A DNA stretch of 64,000 bases from Halolamina sp. CBA1230 (GCF_002025255.2 NZ_CP054589.1:186001-250000); one strand, 5' to 3'. Shown: positions 33,400 to 42,183, counted from the stretch's first letter. Program-made: numbers and translations. The notes: a model not told the origin generated them from the letters alone.

Positions 33400-33441
33400 T
33401 TAACCAACGGGGAATTCGATTGACCGCTATTCGTTGGTTAA
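33400..33441. repeat. Dispersed palindrome, copy 6
   Basis: Arms TTAACCAACG (33400-33409) and CGTTGGTTAA (33432-33441), 22-base spacer. Both arms carry the same change, so they remain perfectly complementary. Right border of the HTH-nucleotidyltransferase cassette. Confidence 0.9.
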
Positions 33442-33442
33442 G

Positions 33443-33473
33443 TCTATCAGCGCCCGCCGAGGGGCGGAGGCGC
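33443..33473 (+). promoter_or_regulatory. T-rich box plus GC hairpin leader
   Basis: TCTATCAG, then GCGCC, CGCC, GAGG, GGCG, GA, GGCGC (33450-33473). Identical to 49456-49479. Ends 20 bases before ATG 33494. Confidence 0.6.
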
Positions 33474-33518
33474 ACTCCCGTCTCCACCGACCCATGACCG
33501 ACCGATATGTGAACTGCC

Positions 33519-34763
33519 CTACTCACTCGCCGCTGACGCAGCTCGGTTCTTGAGGGTAGGGCTTCCTGCTTCCACGACGCGCTTTGCAGGAACCGAAGTG
33601 GTTCCCGTAGGGAGCGCAGTCTCCACAGGCGTTGATTCGGAGTATCCCATTCCTACGTCTTGCAAACCGCGAGATAGGATGTTCCACGCCGCGTTCGCGT
33701 CTCTGTCTACCTCAAACCCGCAGGCAGGACAGGAATGTTCACGGACCCACAACGGCTTCTCCGTCGAGACACCACAGGACGCACACTCCTTGGTCGTCCC
33801 TCTCGGGTTGACCGCCACGAAATGCGTCCCTTCGCGCTCGCACTTGTATTCGAGCAACGAGAGGAACGTCCGCCACGCCGCCGACGCGGTGTTGCGGCTG
33901 TTCGACGGGGATTCCATCATTCCCTTCACGTTCAAATCTTCGACCGCCACAAGGTCGTACTCCCGAGCGTAGTAGTTCGAGAGCTTGTGCAAGAAGTCAC
34001 GGCGCTTGCGTCGAAGGTCCGCATAACACTCCGCAACGCGTCGACGTTGCCTCTCGTAGTTGGCAGAGCCGTGTTGCTTCCGTGAGAGCTTTCGTTGCTC
34101 TCGTTCCAAGCGTTTGCGCTCGTCGGAGAGGTTGAGCGACTCAACGGCGTGACCGTCGGTATCGTGGGCGTACTTCAGAATCCCTACGTCTATACCCACT
34201 ACATCGGTGAGTTCGTCGGGTTTCTCAGGTGGTTCGCGGTCAACTTCGACGCCGAAGGTAGCGAACCACTTACCCGTCGGCTCTTTCTTGACCGTGACCT
34301 GCTTGAGTTGGGCGTCGTCAGGGATGTTTCGGTGGAGCCGTATCGGGATATCGCCGATTTTGGAGAGGGAGAGCACAGCGTGACCGCCCTTCTTGTCGAG
34401 CTCGAAGCCACACTGGCTATAGGTGAAACTGCGGTACTCCCGTGGCGGCTTCCATTTGAGCTGGCCGACGCCGTAGCCGTTCTCTTTGAGCTTGGAGAGT
34501 CCCTTGAGGTTGTCGAACAGCCGTTCCACAACGACTTGGAGTGTCCGCGAGTACACATCTGAGAGGTCGTCCCACCACTCTTTGAGGTCGGGAAGTTCCG
34601 ACCGCAGGGTGGTCATCGACGGCAGTTCGCCGTGGTTCTCGCGGTACTCGCCGAGTCGCTTGCGGAAGTGGTTGTAGACTTGCCTACAGATATCGCGGTG
34701 GCGGTCTAACTCCTCGCGGTGGGCGTCGGACGGCTCAAGGCGATACTTGTAGGCGTAGTACAT
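33519..34763 (-). CDS. tnpB: TnpB RNA-guided nuclease (second subtype)
   Basis: 414 residues, clearly different from the other TnpB proteins here (N-terminus YYAYKYRLEPSDAHREEL). RuvC acids: D in VVGIDVGILKYAH, E in VAVEDLNVKGM, D in DRDANAAWN. Zinc finger CASCGVSTEKPLW...CPACGFE. The C-terminal tail (TALPTGTTSVPAKRVVEAGS) is proline/threonine-rich. It lies four bases downstream of the RHH gene, an arrangement I recall for this subtype in other haloarchaea. Confidence 0.88.
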   Translation of the reverse strand: MYYAYKYRLEPSDAHREELDRHRDICRQVYNHFRKRLGEYRENHGELPSMTTLRSELPDLKEWWDDLSDVYSRTLQVVVERLFDNLKGLSKLKENGYGVGQLKWKPPREYRSFTYSQCGFELDKKGGHAVLSLSKIGDIPIRLHRNIPDDAQLKQVTVKKEPTGKWFATFGVEVDREPPEKPDELTDVVGIDVGILKYAHDTDGHAVESLNLSDERKRLEREQRKLSRKQHGSANYERQRRRVAECYADLRRKRRDFLHKLSNYYAREYDLVAVEDLNVKGMMESPSNSRNTASAAWRTFLSLLEYKCEREGTHFVAVNPRGTTKECASCGVSTEKPLWVREHSCPACGFEVDRDANAAWNILSRGLQDVGMGYSESTPVETALPTGTTSVPAKRVVEAGSPTLKNRAASAASE

Positions 34764-34767
34764 AGGG

Positions 34768-34887
34768 CTACTCGCGTTCTTCGATTACTTCGTCTAATTT
34801 CTCACGGACGAACGACGAGAGGTTGAGGTGCTGATCCTCAATCCACTCGTTTTGATCCTCACGAATGGTGATTGTCTTCCGTTTCAC
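34768..34887 (-). CDS. Ribbon-helix-helix protein next to tnpB, 39 residues
   Basis: From GTG 34887 the minus strand encodes KRKTITIREDQNEW, IEDQHLNLSSFVREKLDEVI: a strand and two helices of the CopG/Arc fold. A longer in-frame start at 34953 would add 22 poorly conserved residues. It ends four bases before tnpB and probably represses the element, which is inferred from context. Confidence 0.65.
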   Translation of the reverse strand: MKRKTITIREDQNEWIEDQHLNLSSFVREKLDEVIEERE

Positions 34888-36026
34888 CGTAATGCACGCT
34901 ATGCACGTCACACGTGTAATAGCTTCGGTGGGCGTAGGCCTGTGGGCCTGCAACAGTGTATGACGGCACTGTATCTCCGACCTAAAGCGTCCCCAGAACG
35001 CGTCGCGTCCAGGTGTGCGGACGAGACGCGAAACGTCTCGTTAACGCTACTCAGGCTTCGCCCTGCGTTGCTCCTTGAGGACGGGGGCTTAACGCCTGCA
35101 TTCAGCTAACGACCGTTCTCGACGAGGCAAAGCGAGTCGCAGAGCACCACGAGCAGGTCGCCCAATCTTCAGACAATCCGAATCACGAGTATCTCCGGTA
35201 CGCCGTCCTTCGGCTGCTCGAAGACGAGGCTGACGACACATCGGTGGAGATACCGCAGGTTGACGGCGTGACTGTCGGCTACGGAGAGGACGACGCGATG
35301 TGCAACAGTTGGGACGACGACGTCGAGTGGTGGGAGACGGTTCCGCCGCAGGAGGAGTGTACTCGCTTCCGGGTGTTCTACCCCGACGAGTACGACGCTG
35401 TTCCGCGAGTCATCGTCGACGTGATGGCAGCACTCGGGGCGTGGCGTGTCTGGATCGGGAGCGCAGCCGCCTGTGGCTCCTACGACCATCGCGAGCGGCG
35501 GGAAGTCCACTATCTGTGGCCGGAGGGGCATCCGGTTGAGGCCCTGCTTGCGAATCGCCTCCAGGATCCCGAAGCTGCGGTTGCCCCAGACGGCGGCCGC
35601 TCCGGCGACGTGCGCGATCGGATGGTCGTCACGGAGCACTCGACCCAGCACGACGACCTCGAGCCGCGAACCAGCCGTGCCGTCGACGAATCGATGGCCG
35701 TCTCGCTGCTCGAAAAGGGTGGCCGCTATGAGGTCCGATCGGCGTCCGGAAACTGGTACGAAGTCGACGTGATCAGCGGGTCGTGTACGTGTCCAGACTG
35801 GCGGAAGCGTACGCCCGAGGGCGGCTGTAAACACCTCCGGCGAGTCGATCATGAGATCAAACAGGGGCAGGTCCCACGACCTGATGGGCGCCTCCCCTCG
35901 AACTCGTAGATTCGTCCAGAGTTCGAGGATGCTCGAAGGGCTGTAACATCAGACGAAACTCCTTGATGGAGAGTTTCGAGTATTGATACAGCTGCTGGAG
36001 AACCGGTGAGAGCCGTTGGTAGCGGC

Positions 36027-36067
36027 TTAACCAACAAAACTATGCGGTTTGCGCCTTTGTTGGTTAA
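36027..36067. repeat. Dispersed palindrome, copy 7
   Basis: Perfect arms TTAACCAACA (36027-36036) and TGTTGGTTAA (36058-36067), 21-base spacer. It ends 13 bases before ATG 36081. The left part (TTAACCAACAAAACTATG) is shared with copy 11. Confidence 0.9.
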
Positions 36068-36080
36068 CACAGATCGGCCC

Positions 36081-36404
36081 ATGTCCTACGAGCCACCGAC
36101 GCCCCCAGCGGACCTCCCCACCGACGTCATCGACACACTCAACGACTATTCACCCGAGCTGCTCCGAGACGTTGCCCACTATGCCGAGGACCTCGCCGAG
36201 CATCGCGAGCGCCAGGCCCGCCTTGCCGAAGCGGAGGAGGAAGACGAGATCGACGAGCGACCCGATGACCTCCCCGATGATGTCCCGACGAAGGCGACGA
36301 TCACGATCAAGGAGATCAACGATAACCGCTACTACTACTGGCAGTGGCGGGAAGGAGATCGTGTCAAATCAAAGTACAAATCCCCAGTGAATCCGGACGA
36401 GTAG
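36081..36404 (+). CDS. Conserved protein, 107 residues (block 1)
   Basis: A Pro-rich N-terminus (MSYEPPTPPADLPTDVIDTL) is followed by an acidic helix and a beta hairpin with the conserved TITIKEINDNRYYYWQWREG and a basic end (RVKSKYKSPVNPDE). The NRYYYWQW motif resembles a family I recall as DUF6788, thought to be plasmid-borne. It matches 50382-50705 almost throughout. Its start lies 13 bases after a palindrome in both copies, so the palindrome sits where the promoter should be. Function unknown. Confidence 0.7.
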   Translation: MSYEPPTPPADLPTDVIDTLNDYSPELLRDVAHYAEDLAEHRERQARLAEAEEEDEIDERPDDLPDDVPTKATITIKEINDNRYYYWQWREGDRVKSKYKSPVNPDE

Positions 36405-36438
36405 ACGGACTAGTACCTCAGTCGGATGGCCAGTTGTT

Positions 36439-36492
36439 CGGGGAGACACCCCGTCTGCGAAGTGAAAGACGCAGGGTACGGGAGAAGTCCCG
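36439..36492 (+). other. Three tandem hairpins before a decayed gene
   Basis: CGGGG/CCCCG (36439-36453), CTGCG/CGCAG (36455-36474) and CGGGA/TCCCG (36479-36492), all with perfect stems and purine-rich loops, ending five bases before ATG 36498. Could be a structured leader or a small RNA. Confidence 0.45.
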
Positions 36493-36497
36493 AGTTG

Positions 36498-37094
36498 ATG
36501 AGTGAGGATCCGGTCACTGTCGACGAACTCGCCGAGAAAGCCGACGAGTATCTGCACGAAGCTCACCCACACCGGAAGAATACGAAGCGCTGAAACAGAG
36601 TGTTGCGAAGCTCACGCCGATCTTCTCAGCTGAGAATTCGTACTTTGTCCTCGGCAGCTACGGGAAACCCGAAATCCGTCCTCTCCAGCTCGTAGAAGAT
36701 CGCCTCAACCGACAGCCCGGTGCGTACGCGTTCCTGATGATCAACATTCGAAGCGAGTGGACGAAAACCTACCTCAAGTTCCGGCTGCTCGCCGATCATA
36801 CAGACGTCATCGTGGGCGTCACCGAACACGCCCAGGGCTGCTTCCTCGTCGAGCAGGGCTACTTCACAGCTCTCGAGGAGTACTTTGCGAAGACGCACGT
36901 GTTCAAACACGACGTACAATACGATAGATGTGGACGCGATCGACACAAACGTAGCCGTCGAGAGTCCCTACAGTGGAATGCAGACCGCGATCTTCGAGAT
37001 GCTCAACGATGCTAGGCGTCTCTGCCGGTGGACGACTGAGGACGACCTCGTCGAGTGTACCGAGGCTCTCGTGAGTGATCAGGAATACCCGTAG
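36498..37094 (+). pseudogene. Frameshifted gene of unknown function
   Basis: ATG 36498 starts MSEDPVTVDELAEKADEYLH. After a frame change near 36565 the reading continues PEEYEALKQSVAKLTPIFSA, FVLGSYGKPEIRPLQLVEDR and HTDVIVGVTEHAQGCFLVEQ. After a second change near 36920 it continues VDAIDTNVAVESPYSGMQ to the stop at 37092. The three pieces together read as one conserved protein of about 200 residues (DUF7509-like, from memory). Two frameshifts suggest decay rather than error. Confidence 0.65.
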
Positions 37095-37335
37095 ACAGAG
37101 ACGAATCGGTTACTCCCACCCCCGACGTTTCTGTCGTTTCTCCACGAAATCCTGTTCACCGATGGCCCAGACAACGAATGAACTCGAACAGGAAGACATC
37201 CCCCGTTTTCGAGTAGTAAGTGCGGGGTGAATCCGTGCAAGATTGGGTCTTCGAACCACGAACCCTCACGCGATAAGTAGTCCACTGGAGAGCGATTACA
37301 AATGCTCGTAAATGAAATTTCGTTTAGATGCTGTC

Positions 37336-37548
37336 AGACACTCCACTATTGCCAGTAAAATCGGAGGACAAGACGCTATTTGATGAAATTGGCAACGGTG
37401 GTCCTGATAGTAACTAGTCGGATTGATTGGAACAAGGAAGTTACTGGCAACACCGGAGAGGGTACTGGAGAAACTGGCACTGACGGTTGCGCGGTTACTG
37501 GCAAAAGTGGAGAGGGTATTGGCAGTACTGGTATTGTCGGTTGAGAAG
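37336..37548. repeat. Origin repeats downstream of cdc6-A (candidate oriC-A, right part)
   Basis: At least six copies of a TTACTGGCAA-type motif in both orientations: 37342 (ACTATTGCCAGTAA), 37388, 37440, 37467, 37494 and 37518, several followed by GTGGAG or CGGAGAG. The same motif occurs on the other side of cdc6-A. Clustered repeats beside an Orc1/Cdc6 gene are the hallmark of haloarchaeal origins. A 22-codon frame at 37162-37230 and 37231-37335 hold nothing convincing. Confidence 0.75.
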
Positions 37549-38805
37549 TCACTCCAGAACCCGATGCCGCTTGGCAGTTTCACGAATGTCGTTGAGCTCA
37601 CCTAGTTCGCTCTCGAGTGCGTCGAGGGCCGACGACAGAGAGACATCAAGCTCGTATTCGTTGTAGTTCCCGCGTCCACTCGACGAGTCGACCAACCGTA
37701 AGATCCCGTGGAGGCTCAAATCCGACAGGTGGTCGTGTACTCGCCTGCGTTTCAGTGGTTCACTGCCGTGATTACGAAGAACCTCTCGATAGCGCTCATA
37801 GATCAGTTTCGTCCGTTCGGGTGTTTCTCCCTCTGCCGCTAGCTGACAGACAGTCAGCAATACATATTGCCCCTGCCGGGTCAACGAATGCATCCCTTCG
37901 ACAACCTGTTGTCGCTGGATCTGATGCTCGGCCTCCCGAACGTGGTCTTCGGTGATTTTCGCCTCTCCACCCGCCATCGCGTCGTTCTCGGCGATATCAG
38001 CTGCTTTCCGGAGTAACCGTAATGCCTGCCGAGCAGATCCCGAGTCCTGTGCAGAGAATGCTGCGCACAATGGGATTACATCTGATTCGAGGACATCGTC
38101 GTAGAGCGCGATATCGGCTCGGTGCTTGAGAATATTCTGCAGTTCAGTCGCGTCGTACGGAGGGAACAAGATTTCCTCTTCGCAGAGAGTGTCCTTGACT
38201 TTTGGAGAGAGGTTTTCTCGGAACTTGAAGTCGTTCGAGATGCCGACCACACCGATTTTCACATCGAGATCCAATTGCGAGCGTGCTCGTGGAAGCTCGT
38301 ACAGAATATCGTCATCCGAGCCGATGTTATCGATTTCGTCCAGAACCACGAGAATAGTCCCACCGATCGACTCAAGGTCGTTGTAGAGTTCGTTGAAGAT
38401 GCGTTTTTGTTGATACCCGGTTTCGCTCATCGGTTCGCGCGAAGACGAGACTGTGGTGAGAGGGTGAGAAGGAGAGCGAATCTCGTTCACGAGATTGACC
38501 GCTACCTGATAGGATGTGGTGCAGCCAGTACAGTTGAGTTCAATAACGTTGAGATCGACGTCGTCGTACTCTCCGGCGGATTCCTGCAGCTCCTCAAGAA
38601 GATCGTGCGTAGCAGCTGTCTTCCCGACGCCGGTAACGCCATAGAGAAAGACGTTGTTCGGTTGCCAGCCCTGAATGACGGGACGGAGAGCGGCCGCATA
38701 TTCGTCGAGTTCTTCGTCTCGCTCCTCGAGTGTCTCTGGCTGGTAATCATCCCGGAGGACGTCTTTGTCCTGGATGATGAACGATTCTCGATTGAATCGG
38801 CCCAT
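37549..38805 (-). CDS. cdc6: Orc1/Cdc6 replication initiator A
   Basis: 418 residues from ATG 38805. AAA+ ATPase with Walker A GVTGVGKTAA (about residues 56-65), Walker B ILVVLDEIDNI and sensor-1 region VVGISNDFKF. The C-terminal winged helix (about 320-400) includes RRRVHDHLSDLSLHGILRLV. Haloarchaeal initiators bind repeats next to their own gene and load the MCM helicase. Here the repeats on both sides (TTACTGGCAA type) differ from those beside the second initiator at 51109. Intact. Confidence 0.9.
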   Translation of the reverse strand: MGRFNRESFIIQDKDVLRDDYQPETLEERDEELDEYAAALRPVIQGWQPNNVFLYGVTGVGKTAATHDLLEELQESAGEYDDVDLNVIELNCTGCTTSYQVAVNLVNEIRSPSHPLTTVSSSREPMSETGYQQKRIFNELYNDLESIGGTILVVLDEIDNIGSDDDILYELPRARSQLDLDVKIGVVGISNDFKFRENLSPKVKDTLCEEEILFPPYDATELQNILKHRADIALYDDVLESDVIPLCAAFSAQDSGSARQALRLLRKAADIAENDAMAGGEAKITEDHVREAEHQIQRQQVVEGMHSLTRQGQYVLLTVCQLAAEGETPERTKLIYERYREVLRNHGSEPLKRRRVHDHLSDLSLHGILRLVDSSSGRGNYNEYELDVSLSSALDALESELGELNDIRETAKRHRVLE

Positions 38806-38839
38806 AGGCGGACTCAAGACGAAGAACCATCATAAAACC

Positions 38840-39175
38840 ATGGGTTCCAGTATCACCACTAACCCACCGCTCGAACCAGTTATGCCAGTACCGCAACCAC
38901 TTATAAAACACACACACTCCACTATTGCCAGTAAACCTTTGCAACAACTGGAGGGGGTCGTTGACCCCTCTCTAACCAACGATACTCTTAATACATTGCA
39001 CGTTTAACCATACCCGCACTAGCGAAAACTCAACTAGCTATAGTAGGTTTAGATGACAGTAACTAGACTAGAGACGTGACAGCTTCTGCCCTCCCGTCCA
39101 TTCTCCCCTCGTTACTGGCAATGGTGGAGTGAGAGAGGTACTTAAACGACGGTATTATTGGCAATACTGGCAACT
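38840..39175. repeat. Origin repeats upstream of cdc6-A (candidate oriC-A, left part)
   Basis: Copies of the same motif at 38846 (TTCCAGTATCACCAC), 38880 (ATGCCAGTA), 38918 (CTCCACTATTGCCAGTAA), 39112 (TTACTGGCAATGGTGGAG) and 39151 (ATTGGCAATACTGGCAA). Between them is an AT-rich region (38990-39060) that could be the unwinding element. Orientation is mixed, facing the AT-rich core. Confidence 0.75.
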
Positions 39176-39381
39176 TTGGTCGCCCTCTCCCTGCTACCAT
39201 CGTTGCCTGGTCGATATTCCAGTCGAAATCTACCCTTCCCGACACCAATCGATCGATGACCGTGGACCTCTTTCCACATGTTTCGCTCGGTCCCACTTCC
39301 CGACGATGACCGTTTCTGAATCTACTCTCCGTGATCCCTGTCGTTCATCTGGTTCGAATTTCGACCGATACAGATCATCGA
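39176..39381. other. Intergenic stretch
   Basis: Follows the origin repeats; no gene or repeat recognised. Confidence 0.35.
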
Positions 39382-39421
39382 TTAACCAACAAAGCGCATG
39401 TATTGACGGTCTGTTGGTTAA
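39382..39421. repeat. Dispersed palindrome, copy 8
   Basis: Perfect arms TTAACCAACA (39382-39391) and TGTTGGTTAA (39412-39421), 20-base spacer. Right border of the cdc6-A origin module. Confidence 0.9.
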
Positions 39422-39547
39422 CTGTTCATGGCCTATGCTCGATTCGCGGTCGGCACTCAGTACTAGTATCCCGTGATTTCGGCGTTTCGCGATTCCGCAA
39501 GGGTTCGATTGATTGCCGCTCGATCTCACCCAATCGGAGACAGGATA

Positions 39548-40045
39548 TTACTGCATTGGCGACGCAGCTTCCGAACCGACGAGTGAGTACTCCCGGTCCC
39601 GGCTCGTGCCTTCCGCATCGACGAGGTTGTACTGGACCATCTTGGAGAGATACGTCCGCACTCGCCGTCTCTGTGGGATACTCGGCTAGCCAGAGGGCCG
39701 TCGCATACTGGTCGCCGATCTGCACCCACCCGTTTCGTGGATCCCACATCTCGGGTTCGATTACTCGGGCAAGACGATCGGTGAGGTCCTCGCTGTGCTT
39801 GCCGTCCTGATCGTCGGTAAGGAGGTCCTCAACGAGTTCGTTGGGAAGGTCGTCATCACGTCCCCAGTATTCGCGCGCCACGGTCAGCGACTCGTGGGGC
39901 GTCGGGTCGCGCGTTTCTAATCCGTTGACGCTCCCGATAGCCGCCCGGACAGTCTCGATGCGATCAGCGAGCGTCGCCTCAATTGCACTGTCAGAGACCG
40001 CGTCGGCATCAGACGTCGACGTCTACGATGGCGATGCGACAGCGG
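39548..40045 (-). pseudogene. Fragments of a VirB4-like ATPase and of a winged-helix protein
   Basis: On the minus strand, about 40045-39650 reads continuously as EATLADRIETVRAAIGSVNG, TVAREYWGRDDDLPNELVED, ARVIEPEMWDPRNGWVQIGD: an internal piece of the haloarchaeal VirB4/TraC-like conjugation ATPase, lacking start and Walker motifs. In another frame, about 39660-39548 reads RRRVRTYLSKMVQYNLVDAE and ends at a stop, like the end of a winged-helix protein. Two unrelated gene remnants are thus fused, which suggests rearrangement next to palindrome copy 8. Confidence 0.55.
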
Positions 40046-40070
40046 TCGACACCGCAGCCGACGATGATCG

Positions 40071-40637
40071 ATGAACGGCCGGCGACTGCGAACGGTCGTC
40101 GCCGACACCAGCGCACTCGTCAGTCTCGCGGTTCCCCGAGCCGACGCGACTGTCGATACCGGCACCCCAGACCCATTCCAGTATCTACTCACATCGTGTG
40201 AGGTATTCGTGCCGCCAGAAGTGGTCGCGGAACTCCGTGACATCACGCAGTATCAGGATATCCACGGGGCAGCTGCGAGTAACGTCCTCGCAGCCCGTGG
40301 CCACTACACTATCGAGGATCCGTACGAGCGCGAGGAGACACCAGACTCGCGGCCGACGTTCGGCCTCGATGACAGCGAGACCGATGGCATTGTCCTCGCG
40401 AACGCGCTTGCTGTCGAGGGGTTTCTCACCGACGAGTTTGGTGGGACGAACTTCCCGCTGATTCACGCCGTGCTGCAGGGGCCGCGGATCGTCCCAACGC
40501 CGCGGCTCATCGTCGACTACGCCCGGAACGGACATCTGAGCCACGAGACGGTTCGAACGCTGCTCACGACCATCACACATCAAAGCTGGGAAAACAACCA
40601 GTACGTCGCGCAGTTGCTCCAACGTCTCGAAGAGTAA
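40071..40637 (+). CDS. PIN-domain nuclease, VapC-like
   Basis: 188 residues. The N-terminal VVADTSALVSLAVPRA carries the first PIN aspartate; further acidic positions are in VPPEVVAELRDI and LDDSETDGIVLANAL, and the closing motif LTDEFGGTN supplies the last. No clear antitoxin is seen upstream (the sequence there is a VirB4 fragment on the other strand). PIN proteins of this type are RNases. It is followed by the broken TFB gene. Confidence 0.7.
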   Translation: MNGRRLRTVVADTSALVSLAVPRADATVDTGTPDPFQYLLTSCEVFVPPEVVAELRDITQYQDIHGAAASNVLAARGHYTIEDPYEREETPDSRPTFGLDDSETDGIVLANALAVEGFLTDEFGGTNFPLIHAVLQGPRIVPTPRLIVDYARNGHLSHETVRTLLTTITHQSWENNQYVAQLLQRLEE

Positions 40638-40648
40638 CCGACATCCGA

Positions 40649-41310
40649 GTGGCGACGCCGAGCATCCAGCGCCAGCGACTCGGGCGGATGCGCCGTGAGC
40701 AGACCTGTGGTCGCTGGCGGTCGAAAGCGGAACGGAATCTCGCACACGGGTTGGGCGAGGTACGCCGGCTGGCGAGTGCCCTCGAATTCTCTGACTCAGT
40801 GCGCTCTCAGGTATGTCAGCTCTTCCGGAGCGCCCAGAACGAGGACCTGCTTCGTGGCAGATCCATCGAGGCCATCGCCGCGGCCAGCTTCTACGGGGCC
40901 TACCGGTGCAACGGCCTCTCGCGGTTGCTGAGCGAGGTCAGCGAGATGGTCCGGGTCGCGGAGTCACGAGTCACGAACGCGTACAAAACGCTGAATGAAG
41001 AGCTGAGCCCGTCTCCCTCAGCATGTTCGTGCCGCGACTCGCCTCCGACCTCGAGTGTTCGGACGAGATCCGACAACGGGCCCGAACGCTCGCAGAGCAG
41101 GCCGAAAAGCGCGGCGTCACGACGGGCGTCCATCCGGCCGGGTTCGCCGCGGCCTGCCTCTACAAGGCCGGTCGCGAAGAGGGCCGATGGTTGACGCAAT
41201 CCAAGGTTGCAGAAACCGCCAACATTTCATCGACAGCGGTTCGAACCCATCGAGACACACTACAACAGTTGGACGGTAAACAAAAAGTGGGCACCAAAAG
41301 CACTACATAG
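40649..41310 (+). pseudogene. tfb: TFB gene, truncated and frameshifted
   Basis: First part: WRSKAERNLAHGLGEVRRLA, SIEAIAAASFYGAYRCNGL and SRVTNAYKTLNEEL (first cyclin repeat). Near 41010 the frame shifts, and the reading continues MFVPRLASDLECSDEIRQRA, GVTTGVHPAGFAAACLYKAG and THRDTLQQLDG (second repeat). The N-terminal zinc ribbon is missing. Synteny with 2-262 (TFB, then TA pair, then SWIM and winged-helix genes) is clear. An internal start at 41023 would make only the second repeat. Confidence 0.75.
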
Positions 41311-41371
41311 AAACGAGAGGCATCTGCAGAAAGCAGAGGTTAGATATGCATTGTAACAAAGGATATCGATA

Positions 41372-41917
41372 ATGGACGAAGAATCGGAATCAATCAGCTA
41401 TTTGTCGGCTGCTGATATCCGTGACATCCACGAGTTGATCGTGGAGTCAAATGCGGAGACGACCGCTGGTATCTCTTCGCCAGGCGATATCGAATACGCC
41501 GTTGAACATATTCAGGAAGGCCATTTCGGTCAGGTGCCCGAATCGATCCACGAGAAGGCATTCCAGCTGCTGCGGCTCATTGCGGCGAATCATCCATTTG
41601 TCGATGGCAACAAGCGAACGGCGCTCATGTCGACTCGAATTTTCTACGCCTTGAATGGTCTGCGATTTGACTATGATCGGACGATCAAAGAGATTCTAAA
41701 GGCGCTCGCGACGGATGAGGCTGGTGTCGATGAGAACGACGTGAGCGAGTATCTCCGAACGCACACAGAACCACTTGCCCCGGAGTACGAGGCGACCATC
41801 AACCTCTGGCTGTCACGTATTGAAGGCACAGACCAGCTATCGACGGAGCACGACACAGTCGATCAGCAATCCAAAGAACCGAACGATTATGACGACGAAT
41901 CCCATAATGAGGAATAA
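41372..41917 (+). CDS. doc: Doc/Fic-family toxin
   Basis: 181 residues. The Fic motif is complete: HPFVDGNKRTAL (HxFx(D/E)GNxR) at residues about 75-86, following the helix KAFQLLRLIAAN. The N-terminal part (YLSAADIRDIHELI) and size fit the death-on-curing branch, which phosphorylates EF-Tu/EF-1 in known cases. The C-terminal 40 residues are an acidic haloarchaeal extension. The usual antitoxin upstream is absent; the small acidic protein directly downstream (41920) may be the partner. It stands where copy A has the TumE pair. Confidence 0.8.
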   Translation: MDEESESISYLSAADIRDIHELIVESNAETTAGISSPGDIEYAVEHIQEGHFGQVPESIHEKAFQLLRLIAANHPFVDGNKRTALMSTRIFYALNGLRFDYDRTIKEILKALATDEAGVDENDVSEYLRTHTEPLAPEYEATINLWLSRIEGTDQLSTEHDTVDQQSKEPNDYDDESHNEE

Positions 41918-41919
41918 GG

Positions 41920-42057
41920 ATGGCCGCTGAAAGTGAGCAGCCCGAGATTCCCGATGAGATGTCCCCCGAAGAGGCACGGCAGTGTCTCATTCGGTTCCTC
42001 GGACGCCAAGACCTCGACGAACACGAGGAAATCTACGACGAACTCGCGACCGAGTAG
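41920..42057 (+). CDS. Small acidic protein downstream of doc, 45 residues
   Basis: ATG 41920 lies two bases after the doc stop. The peptide reads MAAESEQPEIPDEMSPEEAR, QCLIRFLGRQDLDEHEEIYD, ELATE: two predicted helices and strong negative charge. It is likely co-translated with doc and could neutralise it, but the order toxin-antitoxin is the reverse of the usual phd-doc. No family recognised. Confidence 0.6.
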   Translation: MAAESEQPEIPDEMSPEEARQCLIRFLGRQDLDEHEEIYDELATE

Positions 42058-42183
42058 GACTCCCGCCAAGCTGTGGATTCCACGTCGTACTGCAACAGTA
42101 TTAGTGAGACCGTTCCAATCCGGAGCGCAGGCGAGGTCGACGTATCGGTTTTCCCGTTCGCGCTAGAACCATTGTCCACGCAC

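Larger units (their letters stand above)
33512..35105 (-). mobile_element. TnpB element with a ribbon-helix-helix gene
   Basis: Minus-strand tnpB preceded by a small RHH gene, inserted after the seventh codon of the SWIM gene. Right end with GCCCTAC/GTAGGGC pairing (33514-33568), left end with CTCCTTGAGGACGGGGGC near 35071-35090. Borders are inferred from the host-gene break. No tnpA. Confidence 0.8.
33494..35909 (+). pseudogene. SWIM zinc-finger gene (block 1), split by a TnpB element
   Basis: ATG 33494 starts MTDRYVN, then a TnpB element follows. The gene resumes at about 35106 with LTTVLDEAKRVAEHHEQVAQ and continues to the stop at 35907. It aligns throughout with the intact paralogue 49499-50320, including the C-terminal SWIM motif CTCPDWRKRTPEGGCKHLRR. 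Only about seven codons lie upstream of the insertion, so an internal start at 35244 could still yield a shortened protein with an intact SWIM domain. Confidence 0.8.

Noticed and set aside
37225-37270. tRNA-like sequence on the minus strand (GGTTCGTGGTTCGAAGACC)
   Set aside because: It resembles a T-arm, but no acceptor, D-arm or anticodon arm can be folded around it.
39841-40074. A plus-strand frame overlapping the PIN gene start, as a possible antitoxin
   Set aside because: It lies opposite the VirB4-like fragment, whose minus-strand reading is clearly the coding one.
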